DNA from: Henriciella sp.
GTDB taxonomy: Bacteria > Pseudomonadota > Alphaproteobacteria > Caulobacterales > Hyphomonadaceae
Direction of reading: 5' to 3'
Length of the DNA: 64,000 nucleotides
Assembly: GCF_029936995.1 (NCBI RefSeq)
Contig: NZ_JAPYRE010000004.1
Coordinates: 1 to 64,000, forward strand
In this document: positions 36,252 to 44,627 of the stretch, piece after piece
How positions within the stretch are numbered: the stretch's first letter is position 1
How the letters are laid out: each line of letters begins with the position of its first letter
Translations under genes and position numbers: made by a program
The notes under the pieces: generated by a model
Database searches by the model: none
Seen by the model: the letters and a program-made list of their open reading frames with translations, nothing else
What the model was told of the DNA's origin: nothing

Positions 36252-36683
36252 ATGAAATCCGCATATCTGGCTCTGTTGATTAGCGCCTCACTTGCAGCGT
36301 GTGGCAGCGAAGCACCTGCAACAACTGACACCGAACAAGAACCTGGGGCCAGCGCTGCGGTGACAGGCGCTAACGCGACCGACGCCGCTACCGCGCAGCA
36401 GGACTTTGCGCTGGACTTCACACCCTATCCAGGGGCCGATCTGGAATCATACATGTCAGCCATGGGGCAGACGATGGCCCTTTTCCGGTCCTCAGACAGT
36501 GCTGAAGCAATCATGAGCCATTACCGCGATCAGGCCGTGGAACAGGGGTTCGAGATAACGGTGGATGAGGTCGATGGTCCGGTCCACAACATAAATGCCG
36601 AACGCTCTGACGGAGCTAGCCTGGTCATCACTGTGACAGATGAAGGCCAAGAGCGGCTGGGGGACATCTCCATTTCAAGCTGA
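36252..36683 (+). CDS. Small lipoprotein of unknown function
   Basis: A 143-residue lipoprotein: a short signal peptide with lipobox SLAAC (Cys17), a low-complexity Ala/Thr/Glu linker to about residue 48, and a ~90-residue globular domain (FTPYPGADLESYMSAMGQTM, SAEAIMSHYRDQAVEQGFEI, DGASLVITVTDEGQERLGDI). The domain resembles small single-domain lipoproteins that combine SAEEVIAFYKE-like helices with a beta sheet, but I cannot assign a function. Ribosome site GAGGAGGGG is very strong, suggesting high expression. Confidence 0.75.
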   Translation: MKSAYLALLISASLAACGSEAPATTDTEQEPGASAAVTGANATDAATAQQDFALDFTPYPGADLESYMSAMGQTMALFRSSDSAEAIMSHYRDQAVEQGFEITVDEVDGPVHNINAERSDGASLVITVTDEGQERLGDISISS

Positions 36684-36779
36684 GTGGTCGCCGCTTTTAA
36701 AGAGTGACGTGCGTTTCTGGTTGGATAGGTCGGCGACCGGAATTGCCTGAGACAGGGCGTATTCGGGAGTACACACCTG

Positions 36780-37103
36780 TTAGACGCAATACGAGGTCGT
36801 GGCGGCCGGGAGCAGTGACCATATCGTGGCGACCAGCCCAGTCCAGCCAGTTGCACGGCTGACAAACCTCACAAAACCGGACCGGGAGCGAAATTGAGCC
36901 GAGTACAGCGCGCCGAGAACGACCATCTGTACACCAATGGCTAGCAAATAAGCTGCGACCAACAGGGGTCGCGGCAAGGAAAGGCTGCCAATCTGAATAG
37001 CCTGAAGGCCGTGGCCGCAGATAAGGCCGTGCAGGCCGTAGATCGAGCTGAAGGCCACAAACCATATGAGTGGGGCGATAAGGATGCGCAACAGGTCCTT
37101 CAC
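36780..37103 (-). CDS. Small membrane protein of the oxidase operon
   Basis: A 107-residue integral membrane protein. The start is a GTG at 37103 whose GTGA overlaps the stop of the oxidase subunit I+III gene. About three membrane segments are visible (ILIAPLIWFVAFSSIYGLHG, LLVAAYLLAIGVQMVVLGAL, TGWTGLVATIWSLLPAATTS). HGLICGHG contains two histidines and a cysteine at the membrane edge. It has no clear family match; position suggests a small accessory or assembly subunit of the oxidase. Confidence 0.7.
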   Translation of the reverse strand: MKDLLRILIAPLIWFVAFSSIYGLHGLICGHGLQAIQIGSLSLPRPLLVAAYLLAIGVQMVVLGALYSAQFRSRSGFVRFVSRATGWTGLVATIWSLLPAATTSYCV

Positions 37104-39589
37104 CCAAGCGCTCCCGGAAGATGAGCGGCCATCAGGATGAGGACACCTGTGACAGCCGCATAATCGACCCATAGTTTCACAACGGAAAATTCCGCCCGGC
37201 ACGCCGTCATTGCAAACTTTCCTCTGACCCGCGCCATGAGGAACAATATCATCATAGTCGCCAGAGCTGCGTGGAACAGGCCGTAACCGCCGAGCACAAG
37301 GAGTGTGGCACCATAAGCGTGACCAGGAGGGGCTGGCGCGCGAAGCATCAGGGTAATGCAAATAACTGCTACCAGTCCCGTGCCGGCCAATGCCATGACA
37401 AGCCAGGCTCCCGGCTTGTCCCCAACCCGGTTGGCGCCGATTGCCCGGCGTATGCTGATGGCACTTATTCCCATACCTGCCAGTCCTGTGGCGAACTCCA
37501 GCGCCGAAGGCTCGAACAGGGCTGGAGGCGGCCAGCCGGGAGCGACCGTCCAGAGGAAGGCAAATCCGAACAGGAGAGAGCCAAAAAAGGTGGCGTCCGC
37601 GGTGAGAAGGAACGCAGATCCCCACCAGCCCGGCGACCTGTCGACAGTAGATGAGTTCGCCAGTTTTATGCCTCGGCCAATGGGTTGGGGCGGCATGTCT
37701 TTCTTATGTCCACGAGACCAGACCCAGAGCCAGCCGAGAATTGCGACACCTGTTACAGCAAGCGGCGTGACCCAGTAGGTCTTCAACAATAGCGACAGAA
37801 AGAAGAGGCCTGTCACTGCGGCGAGGATAATGGGAAGACGCGAGTTTCCCGGATAAGCAACATGATAGTCTGGCCGGCCGGTGGAAATATCTACCGTCAG
37901 GGTTTCACGTCGGCTGCCCTCAGTCGGCGGATCGGCGAGGTACCCGTCACCCCGGGCCAATCTTGCCGGAAGACCGGGATCGTCGGCGAGCGGTTCGCGA
38001 CTGGTTACATGCGGCAGACTGGCAAAATTGTAGGCAGGCGGCGGGGTCACCATTGCCCACTCCAGCGTGCCCGCCTTCCATGGATTACGCTTGCCGCGAT
38101 TGGCGGTCATGGCGTGCAGAATTATCTCGACGAGGACGATCGCGATGCCGATTGCCAGGATGAAACCGCCTATGGACGAGATGAGATTGATCATCGTCCA
38201 CCCATCTTCCGGCTGATACGTCGATATTCTGCGGCGCTGCCCGAGGAGCCCGACCCAGTGCATGGCAAGGAATGTGATATGGAAACCGATAAATATCAGA
38301 GCGAAAGCGACCTCGCCTAGACGGAAAAAGCGCTTGCGTCCCGTGAAGTGTGGCAACCAGTAATAGATTCCGGCAAATACTGGAAATACGAAACCGCCAA
38401 ACAGGACATAGTGCAGGTGCGCAGTGATGAAGGCTGTGTCGTGGGCCTGCCAGTCAAACGGCACCACGGCGACCATGACACCAGTCAGCCCTCCGATAAC
38501 GAAGGTCAGAAAGAAGCCCAGAATATGCAGCATGGGCAGGTGCAGTTCCGGCCGGCCTTTCCAGATCGTACCGATCCAGGCAAAGATCTGCACACTGGTG
38601 GGAACGGCTACAAGCGTGGAAGCAGCAGAGAAGAAGGCGAGTCCCATGTGCGGAATGCCCGTGGTGAACATGTGATGCACCCACAGACCGAATGACAGGA
38701 AGGCCAGACCGAGTGTCGCGGCAACAATCCAGCCATAGCCTAGGAGTGAGGTACGGCACATCACTGGCAGGATAGTAGAGATAATCCCCGCCGCAGGCAG
38801 AAAGATTATATAGACTTCCGGATGTCCGAAGAGCCAGAAGAGGTGCTGCCAGAGCAGGCTGTCGCCTCCAAGGTCAGCCTGGAAGAAGGGCAGGCCGAAA
38901 GCACGTTCGAGCTCAAGCAGGACCGACCCCAGAATAAGCGGCGGGAAGCCGGTCAGGATCATGAGCGCTGTCACCAGGGCGTACCACGCGAAAATTGGCA
39001 TCTTGTCGAGCGACATCCCCGGTGCGCGGAATTTCAGGATCGAGACCGTGATCTCAACAGCTGCCGCGATGGCAGAGATTTCCACGAAAGTGATACCGAT
39101 AAGCCAGAAATCGGTATTGATGCCCGGCGAATGGATCGCGCCTGTTAGGGGCGGGTACATGAACCATCCGCCGTCGGGCGCGATGCCGAACAGCATTGAA
39201 ACAAGCAGCATTGTTCCGCCGAAGACGTAACACCAGTAGCCGTAAGCTGTGAGCCTGGGAAAAGCGAGGTCGCGGGTTCCAAGCAGCTTTGGGAGAAGAT
39301 AGACCGCCAGTCCCTCGAAGGTCGGGATGGCGAACAGGAACATCATGATTGTTCCGTGCATGGTGAAGATCTGGTTGTAGATATCCGGACCCGCGAACGC
39401 TGAATGCGGTGTGGCCAGCTGTGCGCGGATCAGCATCGCCAGGATCCCGCCAACCAGGAAGAAGAAGAACGCTGTGACGAGAAACATTCGCCCCAGGTCG
39501 GTATGGTTTACTGTGGAAAACCAGCCTTTCAAGCCGCGCTCGGAAGCCCAGATCGCGCTCAGCTTGCGGTGGCGTTCAAGTGTATTCAT
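37100..39589 (-). CDS. ctaD: Heme-copper oxidase, fused subunits I and III
   Basis: An 829-residue integral membrane protein. Residues ~20-500 are subunit I: low-spin heme ligand His78 in TMHGTIM, CuB ligand His256 with cross-linked Tyr260 in GHPEVY, CuB pair His305-His306, heme ligands His391 and His393 in AHLHYV. Glu258 of the proton path is present, but the K-path lysine motif (PTGIKxF in A1 enzymes) reads PTSVQIF, with Gln. After a linker, ~640-829 is a short subunit III (ATFFGSLLFGFAFLW...GYGLFHAALATMMIL). Fused I+III enzymes reduce oxygen to water and pump protons. Start and stop overlap neighbours by ATGA and GTGA. The electron donor is doubtful because subunit II lacks CuA ligands. 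Confidence 0.92.
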   Translation of the reverse strand: MNTLERHRKLSAIWASERGLKGWFSTVNHTDLGRMFLVTAFFFFLVGGILAMLIRAQLATPHSAFAGPDIYNQIFTMHGTIMMFLFAIPTFEGLAVYLLPKLLGTRDLAFPRLTAYGYWCYVFGGTMLLVSMLFGIAPDGGWFMYPPLTGAIHSPGINTDFWLIGITFVEISAIAAAVEITVSILKFRAPGMSLDKMPIFAWYALVTALMILTGFPPLILGSVLLELERAFGLPFFQADLGGDSLLWQHLFWLFGHPEVYIIFLPAAGIISTILPVMCRTSLLGYGWIVAATLGLAFLSFGLWVHHMFTTGIPHMGLAFFSAASTLVAVPTSVQIFAWIGTIWKGRPELHLPMLHILGFFLTFVIGGLTGVMVAVVPFDWQAHDTAFITAHLHYVLFGGFVFPVFAGIYYWLPHFTGRKRFFRLGEVAFALIFIGFHITFLAMHWVGLLGQRRRISTYQPEDGWTMINLISSIGGFILAIGIAIVLVEIILHAMTANRGKRNPWKAGTLEWAMVTPPPAYNFASLPHVTSREPLADDPGLPARLARGDGYLADPPTEGSRRETLTVDISTGRPDYHVAYPGNSRLPIILAAVTGLFFLSLLLKTYWVTPLAVTGVAILGWLWVWSRGHKKDMPPQPIGRGIKLANSSTVDRSPGWWGSAFLLTADATFFGSLLFGFAFLWTVAPGWPPPALFEPSALEFATGLAGMGISAISIRRAIGANRVGDKPGAWLVMALAGTGLVAVICITLMLRAPAPPGHAYGATLLVLGGYGLFHAALATMMILFLMARVRGKFAMTACRAEFSVVKLWVDYAAVTGVLILMAAHLPGALG

Positions 39590-40254
39590 CCGGTTTCACC
39601 CGCCAAGAATGACTCCCATGCCGTAGGGTCGTGAGCAATAAGGGTAAAGCCGAAGCTGGCATACCCGCTGCCGCTGAACTCGGCACTGCGCCCGGCGTAG
39701 CGGCCCGGCCGGTCCGCCTCAATTCGGAGGACATTTACGTGGCCTGGCACGGCGTCCATCTTTCCGGCGACCCGTGGAACCCAGAAGCTATGGATGACGT
39801 CGGTAGACGTGATTTCGATATCGACTGGTCGCCCGGCCGGAATATGAAGGACATCCTGTGTCTGTAGCCCAGGCCGGTCTGGATAGGAAAATGTCCACGA
39901 CCATCGGCTCGCTTCAGCTTCTACAGTGATGACCTCGGCACTGCTGCGTGGCAGCAGGCGTTCCCCGATCACAAGGCCGTAAACAAGGAGGGCAAGCAGG
40001 ATTGAAACCGGAAAGATCAGGCCAAGATTCACGATCCAGACACGGACCTGCTGAGCTTCGTCTGCTGTCTTGGCCGGCCGGCGGAAGGCCATCAGAATGA
40101 GCAGCATGACGAAACTGAGTATCAGAAGCGCGCCAACCAGCATGCCCCACCAGAGTGTCGCTATGTCTCGCGCGGCCGGGCCTGCTGGCGACAGGGTGGA
40201 CAGTTCGCCCTGGCAACCGCCAAGAGTGAACAGCGTTAGGAATGTGAGAGACAA
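39586..40254 (-). CDS. Oxidase subunit II lacking the CuA site
   Basis: About 222 residues if it starts at the TTG at 40254; no ATG fits without running into the divergent gene, so the start is uncertain. A lipobox-like TLGGCQ is near the N-terminus. Two membrane helices (LWWGMLVGALLILSFVMLLI, IVNLGLIFPVSILLALLVYG) and a cupredoxin domain (VEAEASRWSWTFSYPDR, DVIHSFWVPRVAGKMDAVPG) identify subunit II. The CuA loop normally reads CAEFCGxxHAxM; here it is SAEFSGSGYASF, so both Cys are Ser, His is Tyr and Met is Phe. The first histidine (VIHSF) remains. CuA loss is typical of quinol-oxidising enzymes such as CyoA. No cytochrome c domain is fused. The stop overlaps the subunit I start (ATGA). Confidence 0.85.
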   Translation of the reverse strand: MSLTFLTLFTLGGCQGELSTLSPAGPAARDIATLWWGMLVGALLILSFVMLLILMAFRRPAKTADEAQQVRVWIVNLGLIFPVSILLALLVYGLVIGERLLPRSSAEVITVEAEASRWSWTFSYPDRPGLQTQDVLHIPAGRPVDIEITSTDVIHSFWVPRVAGKMDAVPGHVNVLRIEADRPGRYAGRSAEFSGSGYASFGFTLIAHDPTAWESFLAGETG

Positions 40255-40272
40255 GCGGGGAAGCGGACCGAC

Positions 40273-40785
40273 ATGACGGAAACGATCAAGGGCGAACGCG
40301 AAGAACTTATCGACCCGATCAGTGAAAACCCGGGTTTTGATCAGACTGAGTCCCGCATTTCTGTCCTCGGTCACCCGATCCATGCCATGAGCGTCGCGTT
40401 TCCTGTTGCGCTTACATTCTGTGTTTTTGGAGCCGACGCGTTTTACTGGTGGACGGGAGATGTATTCTGGGCGCGAGCTGCGATGTGGGCTGCGGGAACG
40501 GGATTTCTGCTCGGTATGTTTGCCGGCATCTCCGGGACCGCAGAATTGTTGCTTGTCTCCGGCATTCGCGCGCGGGCACCAGCCTGGACGCATTTCATTA
40601 TCGCCGTAACCCTGCTGTCGCTTCTCGGCGCAAACTGGGGCTACAGGCTTTATGGCTATGAGGATGCGGTGCTGCCCTATGGGATACTCCTGTCGGCGGT
40701 TTGCGTTGTCATGGTGGCATTTACCGGCTGGCATGGGGGCAAGCTCGTTTTCGATTACCGGCTGGGAACTTCGAAGGTCAATTGA
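40273..40785 (+). CDS. DUF2231-type membrane protein
   Basis: A 170-residue membrane protein, divergent from subunit II (19-bp gap) and convergent with the CopD-like gene, whose end it overlaps by 31 bp. A hydrophilic N-terminus leads to LGHPIHAMSVAFPVALTFCV, the family's HP-x-HAMxVxFP entry motif. Four membrane segments follow (AAMWAAGTGFLLGMFAGISG, THFIIAVTLLSLLGANWGYR, ILLSAVCVVMVAFTGWHGGK). Conserved histidines at both membrane faces (HPIH, WHGG) could bind heme. Function is not established; the location points to the respiratory cluster. Confidence 0.75.
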   Translation: MTETIKGEREELIDPISENPGFDQTESRISVLGHPIHAMSVAFPVALTFCVFGADAFYWWTGDVFWARAAMWAAGTGFLLGMFAGISGTAELLLVSGIRARAPAWTHFIIAVTLLSLLGANWGYRLYGYEDAVLPYGILLSAVCVVMVAFTGWHGGKLVFDYRLGTSKVN

Positions 40786-41267
40786 GCATCGCGGGGCTCC
40801 AGCAACCACTCCGGGAAAACGATCCAGTTGAGCGCAGGTTTGACGAAGACAAGAACGAGAATGGCAATCACCAGAGAAAGTATAACTGCCATAGGCAGAT
40901 AGGGGCCTGGTGGCGTGTGTCTGCCTGGTTGCTCTGCGACTTTGACGAGCGTGCGGCCTACCCAGACATGCACGGCAACAAGAAGTGCGACGAGCGCGAG
41001 CTTGACGAACAGCCAGGGCGAAAAGGCTGCGCGAAGGAATATGAGCCAGGTGCCAGCAATTACCGTGATTACAGCCGCAGGGGTGACACAGGTAGTATAG
41101 GTGAGGTGCGTGGCACGGCGGATAAGGCGGTAATCAGCTTCGACCACAGCAGGGTCATGGCGCCCGAGCATAAAGGGCAGGATTAGGAGGCCGCCGCACC
41201 AGATGGCCAGCCCCGAAATATGTATGGCCTTGAAGATCGGTGTTGTGGAAATGAGCCAGTCTATCAC
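40755..41267 (-). CDS. CopD/HemJ-like multi-helix membrane protein
   Basis: A 170-residue protein from the GTG at 41267, whose GTGA overlaps the CtaG stop. Four membrane segments: IFKAIHISGLAIWCGGLLIL, CVTPAAVITVIAGTWLIFLR, SPWLFVKLALVALLVAVHVW, MAVILSLVIAILVLVFVKPA. The KAIHISGLAIWCGG start with a histidine and VHVWVG resemble the CopD/DUF2269 and HemJ superfamily, whose histidines can bind heme. It sits between assembly factor and structural genes of the oxidase, so a role in copper or heme delivery is likely. HemJ (protoporphyrinogen oxidase) is a less likely alternative. Confidence 0.72.
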   Translation of the reverse strand: MIDWLISTTPIFKAIHISGLAIWCGGLLILPFMLGRHDPAVVEADYRLIRRATHLTYTTCVTPAAVITVIAGTWLIFLRAAFSPWLFVKLALVALLVAVHVWVGRTLVKVAEQPGRHTPPGPYLPMAVILSLVIAILVLVFVKPALNWIVFPEWLLEPRDAQLTFEVPSR

Positions 41268-41962
41268 GCTACGCCATCCTTGAGATTGGCCCAGCTTCGT
41301 CTCGCCAGAAAGACGGCAGCGACCGCGTAGGGAAGACCGGCTGGCACCCACATCACCAGTCCCGCGAGCTGCTGGTCCTCAAGCGGTGTGAGCCCCCAGA
41401 GGAAGGGGGCGGTGCTGTGAGCAGCATAGACCGGTTGCGGCATCAGGGTCAGGATAGCTCCAAGCATGCCCATTTGCGCGAATGAGGCGACAATGTAGGC
41501 AAAGCGTTCCACAGGCGAAGCCTGTCCGGCCAGGACAGTGTGCCAGAACCAGGTTGCGCTCCCCAGAAGCGTGAGCTGCATGATCCAGTAAACCGGGATA
41601 TTTGACAGGGCGAGGTCATACGCGCCGGGCAGATGCCAGAGCCAGAGCGTAACCGTTGAAACCACGAAGGGCGGTGCCAGAGACATGCCGGTACGTCTGC
41701 GCAAGACGAGCGAAAGCAGCGGTGCGGCCACAGCGACGAGCAGGACATGGTGAACAGCCCGGGCTGAAAAAAGAGCGGAGGACAGGGCGCAGAGTGGGGA
41801 TATGAAAGCCACGCTCAGAACAAACACCGCCGCGAGGCCCGCCCTGTCACGCCGAAGCAATACCGCAAGAACGACAAGGGAGGCGAGAAGCCACCCATCA
41901 AGGTTCCAGCTTGTCCATATCTCCTTCGGTAGGGGAGGCAGTCCGCAATAGATGCCGTTCAT
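41264..41962 (-). CDS. ctaG: CtaG-type cytochrome c oxidase assembly factor
   Basis: A 232-residue polytopic membrane protein of the Caa3_CtaG family, first gene of the leftward oxidase operon. The ATG at 41962 is chosen over a TTG at 41986. About six to seven helices; signatures include FSARAVHHVLLVAVAAPLLS, WLWHLPGAYDLAL, TWFWHTVLAG and MPQPVYAAHSTAPFLWGLTP-LEDQQLAGLVMWVPAG. Conserved histidines suit copper handling. The family is needed for assembly of caa3-type oxidases, probably by CuB insertion. Here it serves an enzyme whose subunit II has no CuA site, consistent with a CuB role. Confidence 0.88.
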   Translation of the reverse strand: MNGIYCGLPPLPKEIWTSWNLDGWLLASLVVLAVLLRRDRAGLAAVFVLSVAFISPLCALSSALFSARAVHHVLLVAVAAPLLSLVLRRRTGMSLAPPFVVSTVTLWLWHLPGAYDLALSNIPVYWIMQLTLLGSATWFWHTVLAGQASPVERFAYIVASFAQMGMLGAILTLMPQPVYAAHSTAPFLWGLTPLEDQQLAGLVMWVPAGLPYAVAAVFLARRSWANLKDGVA

Positions 41963-42011
41963 GCAAGCAGGATCTTTCCTATGCAAAGATGAATAGATTT
42001 TTTTAAGGCTA

Positions 42012-42031
42012 TCATAGCTGTGCTGCTATGA
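42012..42031. promoter_or_regulatory. Inverted repeat upstream of ctaG, possible operator
   Basis: TCATAGC-N6-GCTATGA is a perfect 7-bp dyad, 50-70 bp upstream of the ctaG start in a T-rich stretch. The symmetry and position fit a transcription-factor site for the oxidase operon. No regulator is assigned. Confidence 0.4.
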
Positions 42032-42232
42032 ACAAACATCTGAAATGGATGGTCGGCGAGATGGCAGGATAGGGCAGGATACGCCCGGAGCATTTGCTGA
42101 AGTGTTTGCTCCCGACGAATAGCTTCTAATCGAGAGATTAAGAAAAGACGTTGTCTTTATACAATAAATTAATCGGGCTTTGAGGGTTCTAGTCCAGCTT
42201 GCTCACAGTCCAGATGATGGTGTGGCATAACT

Positions 42233-43825
42233 ATGAAGCATTTGATCGGCCAGATCTCTACCGGCCATGTACGGTCGGAAGCCTGGTGGTCCTGTGCTGG
42301 ATTAATGCTCGGATTTGGACCATTTGCGCTGTTGCTGGTTCTGGTGCCACAAAAAGTTCACCTCTCAGCGTTTTATGCGCTTGGGGTGATTGGCGGCTTG
42401 TTAGCCATGCGTCTTGGTAGTGCCCGAAAATGGTTCCTGGAGGGGAATAACCCTCAGGCTTCTAAAAAGCAGTCATATACCGAGAATGCCGTTAAACAGG
42501 AAGGAACACAGTCTGTTGTCCAGGGACGTGAAAACCTTGTTTCGGTTCTCTCCCGGGAGCTGACGCCTTCGCTAGCACCCTCGCTACTCGGGATAATCCG
42601 TATCGCAAATTATGATCGGATGGTGGCATTCGATGTGGCTGTGGCTGACAGGTTTTTGAATGCGTTCCATGAACGTGCCCGTAATGCCCTTGGAAAGTCG
42701 AGATTACTTACCCGCGTGGAGAGTAACTGCTTCGCGATCTGGTTTGGTGGAACCGACGAGCTAGAGGCGGCAAGAGCTGAGCTTCAGGCTCTGGCTTATG
42801 CGTTGAGAGAACCAATTTTCCAGGAGGGGGTTGCCATCGAGCCCGAACTGGAAATCGGGTCGGCTGAAACGCGCCAACAGCTTGAGACACCTGGAGAGCT
42901 CATTAGCCGGGGACTCGCCTCTTTAAGCCGTCCTGGTACGCGAGGCGGCACACCCGCACCCGCATCGGAAGATTCTGTATACGATCTTCGTCGCCGATTT
43001 GCGCTCGAACAGGACTTGCGTGAAGCGATAAGCAAAGGCGAGCTAGCCTTGCACTACCAGCCCCTCATAGACACTGCCCGGATGCGCGTTTCAGGGGCGG
43101 AAGCCTTGTTGCGCTGGAGCCATCCCAGATTAGGCGCGATTTCACCGGTCGAGTTTGTCCCGATCCTGGAAGATTCAGGTCTGATGGAGGAGGTCGGAAT
43201 CTGGGTCATCAACACGGCTTGCCGACAGTTACGCGAGTGGCGCATGAGTGGTCATCCGGACTTCAAGATGGCTATCAACCTTTCGGCGCGACAGCTACGT
43301 AATCCTGAGCTCAAGACGGTCATCAAGCGGACCGTCCAAAACCACGGCCTGACACCGGCAAGCATCGAATTCGAGCTGACCGAGACCGCCGCTATGGAAA
43401 ACTCGGCCCTGACGCTGCAGATTTTCAGCAGTCTGCGGGAAGCTGGCTTCGGCCTCGCTATTGATGACTTCGGAAGTGGTTACTCCAGTCTGAGCTACCT
43501 GAAAAACCTTCCCGTCAGCAAGCTGAAGATCGACCGTGAGTTTGTTTCTCATGTCGATCAGAGCAGCACCAGCGGTGCCATTTGCAAGGCGCTAATCGAG
43601 CTGGCCTCCGGTCTGGGCATTTCTGCTCTCGCCGAAGGCGTTGAACGCCGCGAAGAGCTCGATGCGCTTGCGCTTATGGGCTGTACAAGTTTTCAGGGAT
43701 TCTATTTTGCCAAGCCAATGGATGCCGTCGCTTTCTCCAGTATAGCGGCAGACCCGGTCTGGCTCCAGACAATCTGCTCTCCGGTGGCAGACATGCACGA
43801 TGAGTTAGAGAGGCGGTACTTATGA
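42233..43825 (+). CDS. Cyclic-di-GMP phosphodiesterase (EAL) with degenerate GGDEF-like domain
   Basis: A 530-residue protein. Two N-terminal membrane helices (about 20-60) are followed by a degenerate GGDEF-like region (about 100-215; it lacks a GG(D/E)EF active site). The EAL domain (about 255-515) has Glu290 in GAEALLRW, INLSARQL, the glutamate in FELTE, DDFGSGYSSL, KIDREFV, LAEGVE and FQGFYFAKP. All metal- and substrate-binding positions of active EAL enzymes seem present, so it should hydrolyse c-di-GMP to pGpG at the inner membrane. Its stop overlaps the next start (ATGA), linking it with the phosphorylation module downstream. Confidence 0.88.
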   Translation: MKHLIGQISTGHVRSEAWWSCAGLMLGFGPFALLLVLVPQKVHLSAFYALGVIGGLLAMRLGSARKWFLEGNNPQASKKQSYTENAVKQEGTQSVVQGRENLVSVLSRELTPSLAPSLLGIIRIANYDRMVAFDVAVADRFLNAFHERARNALGKSRLLTRVESNCFAIWFGGTDELEAARAELQALAYALREPIFQEGVAIEPELEIGSAETRQQLETPGELISRGLASLSRPGTRGGTPAPASEDSVYDLRRRFALEQDLREAISKGELALHYQPLIDTARMRVSGAEALLRWSHPRLGAISPVEFVPILEDSGLMEEVGIWVINTACRQLREWRMSGHPDFKMAINLSARQLRNPELKTVIKRTVQNHGLTPASIEFELTETAAMENSALTLQIFSSLREAGFGLAIDDFGSGYSSLSYLKNLPVSKLKIDREFVSHVDQSSTSGAICKALIELASGLGISALAEGVERREELDALALMGCTSFQGFYFAKPMDAVAFSSIAADPVWLQTICSPVADMHDELERRYL

Positions 43826-44574
43826 TCAGGCCGACGACAATAATGATGATCGTGGGGACGGTCCTGACGACGGCATGTTCGCACACACCCCCTGAGGCGC
43901 CGGATCCGGTAGAGACGGTCTCGCAACCTGAGGTAGTGCCGTATGATCCGGCGCCAGAGATAAAAAAAGAGGCTCCACTTACAACACGCGAGCGTACGCA
44001 GCGTGCTATTCAGCTGCTCGACAAGGGCGAGGAAGCTCTGGCGTTGATCGAGATAGAGGCCATGCTGGCCATCAATCCGGATAACGCTACCGCCGTGAAA
44101 CTCCTCGATCAGATCCGGACAGATCCGGTGGAGCTATTGGGTGAGAGTCACAAGCTGCACAACGTACAGCCAGGCGAAACGACATCTTCATTGGCGCAGG
44201 ACTTTCTAGGGGATGCGCTGTTTTTCTACGCTCTGTCACGTTACAATGATCTGGAGGCGCCCAATCGGCTGATGGCGGGGCAGAGCCTGAGGATTCCCAC
44301 CCGGTTCGGAGACATGGCGGGTGACCGGGAAGAGCAGGAGCTCGTGACTGCTCCCAGTTCTCAACCTGAGCCAGTACAAGCCGTTTCTGCGACCGATGTC
44401 GCGGCGGCGAACGCCCTGCGTCTGCAAGCGCTTGAGCAATTGAATACCGGCAATACCGACCGCGCCGTGAGCTTGCTTCGGCGGGCCCGGGGGCTCGACA
44501 GCAACAACCCAAACATCGCAGCGGACCTGGAAAAGGCTGAGCGTATCCAGAAAGCGCTCAATAAAACAGGCTGA
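43822..44574 (+). CDS. LysM/TPR lipoprotein
   Basis: A 250-residue lipoprotein: signal peptide and lipobox LTTAC (Cys19), a proline-rich linker, a TPR-like pair (RAIQLLDKGEEALALIEIEA, MLAINPDNATAVKLLDQIRT), a LysM-like peptidoglycan-binding motif (HNVQPGETTSSLAQDFLGD, AGQSLRIPT), another linker, and a C-terminal TPR (QLNTGNTDRAVSLLRRARGL). LysM plus TPR suggests an outer-membrane-anchored, cell-wall-binding scaffold. T6SS clusters with kinase/FHA/phosphatase genes often carry a similar lipoprotein, for example TagQ-like or LysM types. It overlaps the EAL gene by ATGA and precedes the kinase by 53 bp. Confidence 0.8.
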   Translation: MIRPTTIMMIVGTVLTTACSHTPPEAPDPVETVSQPEVVPYDPAPEIKKEAPLTTRERTQRAIQLLDKGEEALALIEIEAMLAINPDNATAVKLLDQIRTDPVELLGESHKLHNVQPGETTSSLAQDFLGDALFFYALSRYNDLEAPNRLMAGQSLRIPTRFGDMAGDREEQELVTAPSSQPEPVQAVSATDVAAANALRLQALEQLNTGNTDRAVSLLRRARGLDSNNPNIAADLEKAERIQKALNKTG

Positions 44575-44627
44575 GGAGCCCGGCAGCGCAAGAATGTGCT
44601 GCGAAATAGTAAGATGGAAGTGAACAC

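Noticed and set aside
35777-36421. Minus-strand open frame of 214 codons
   Set aside because: Antisense to the LuxR-type regulator and spans a gene boundary; no motif found.
36697-37107. 136-codon minus-strand frame and the 281-codon frame 36780-37625
   Set aside because: The first is out of frame with the membrane-protein pattern; in the second only the last 107 codons (from the GTG at 37103) are real, the rest being antisense-frame sequence inside the oxidase gene.
40255-40809. N-terminal extension of oxidase subunit II to 407 residues
   Set aside because: The extension is hydrophilic, basic, unlike any oxidase subunit, and lies antisense to the DUF2231 gene.
42530-42880. Active diguanylate cyclase (GGDEF) domain
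   Set aside because: The region resembles GGDEF in layout only; FGGTDE is misplaced and the GG(D/E)EF active-site loop is absent.
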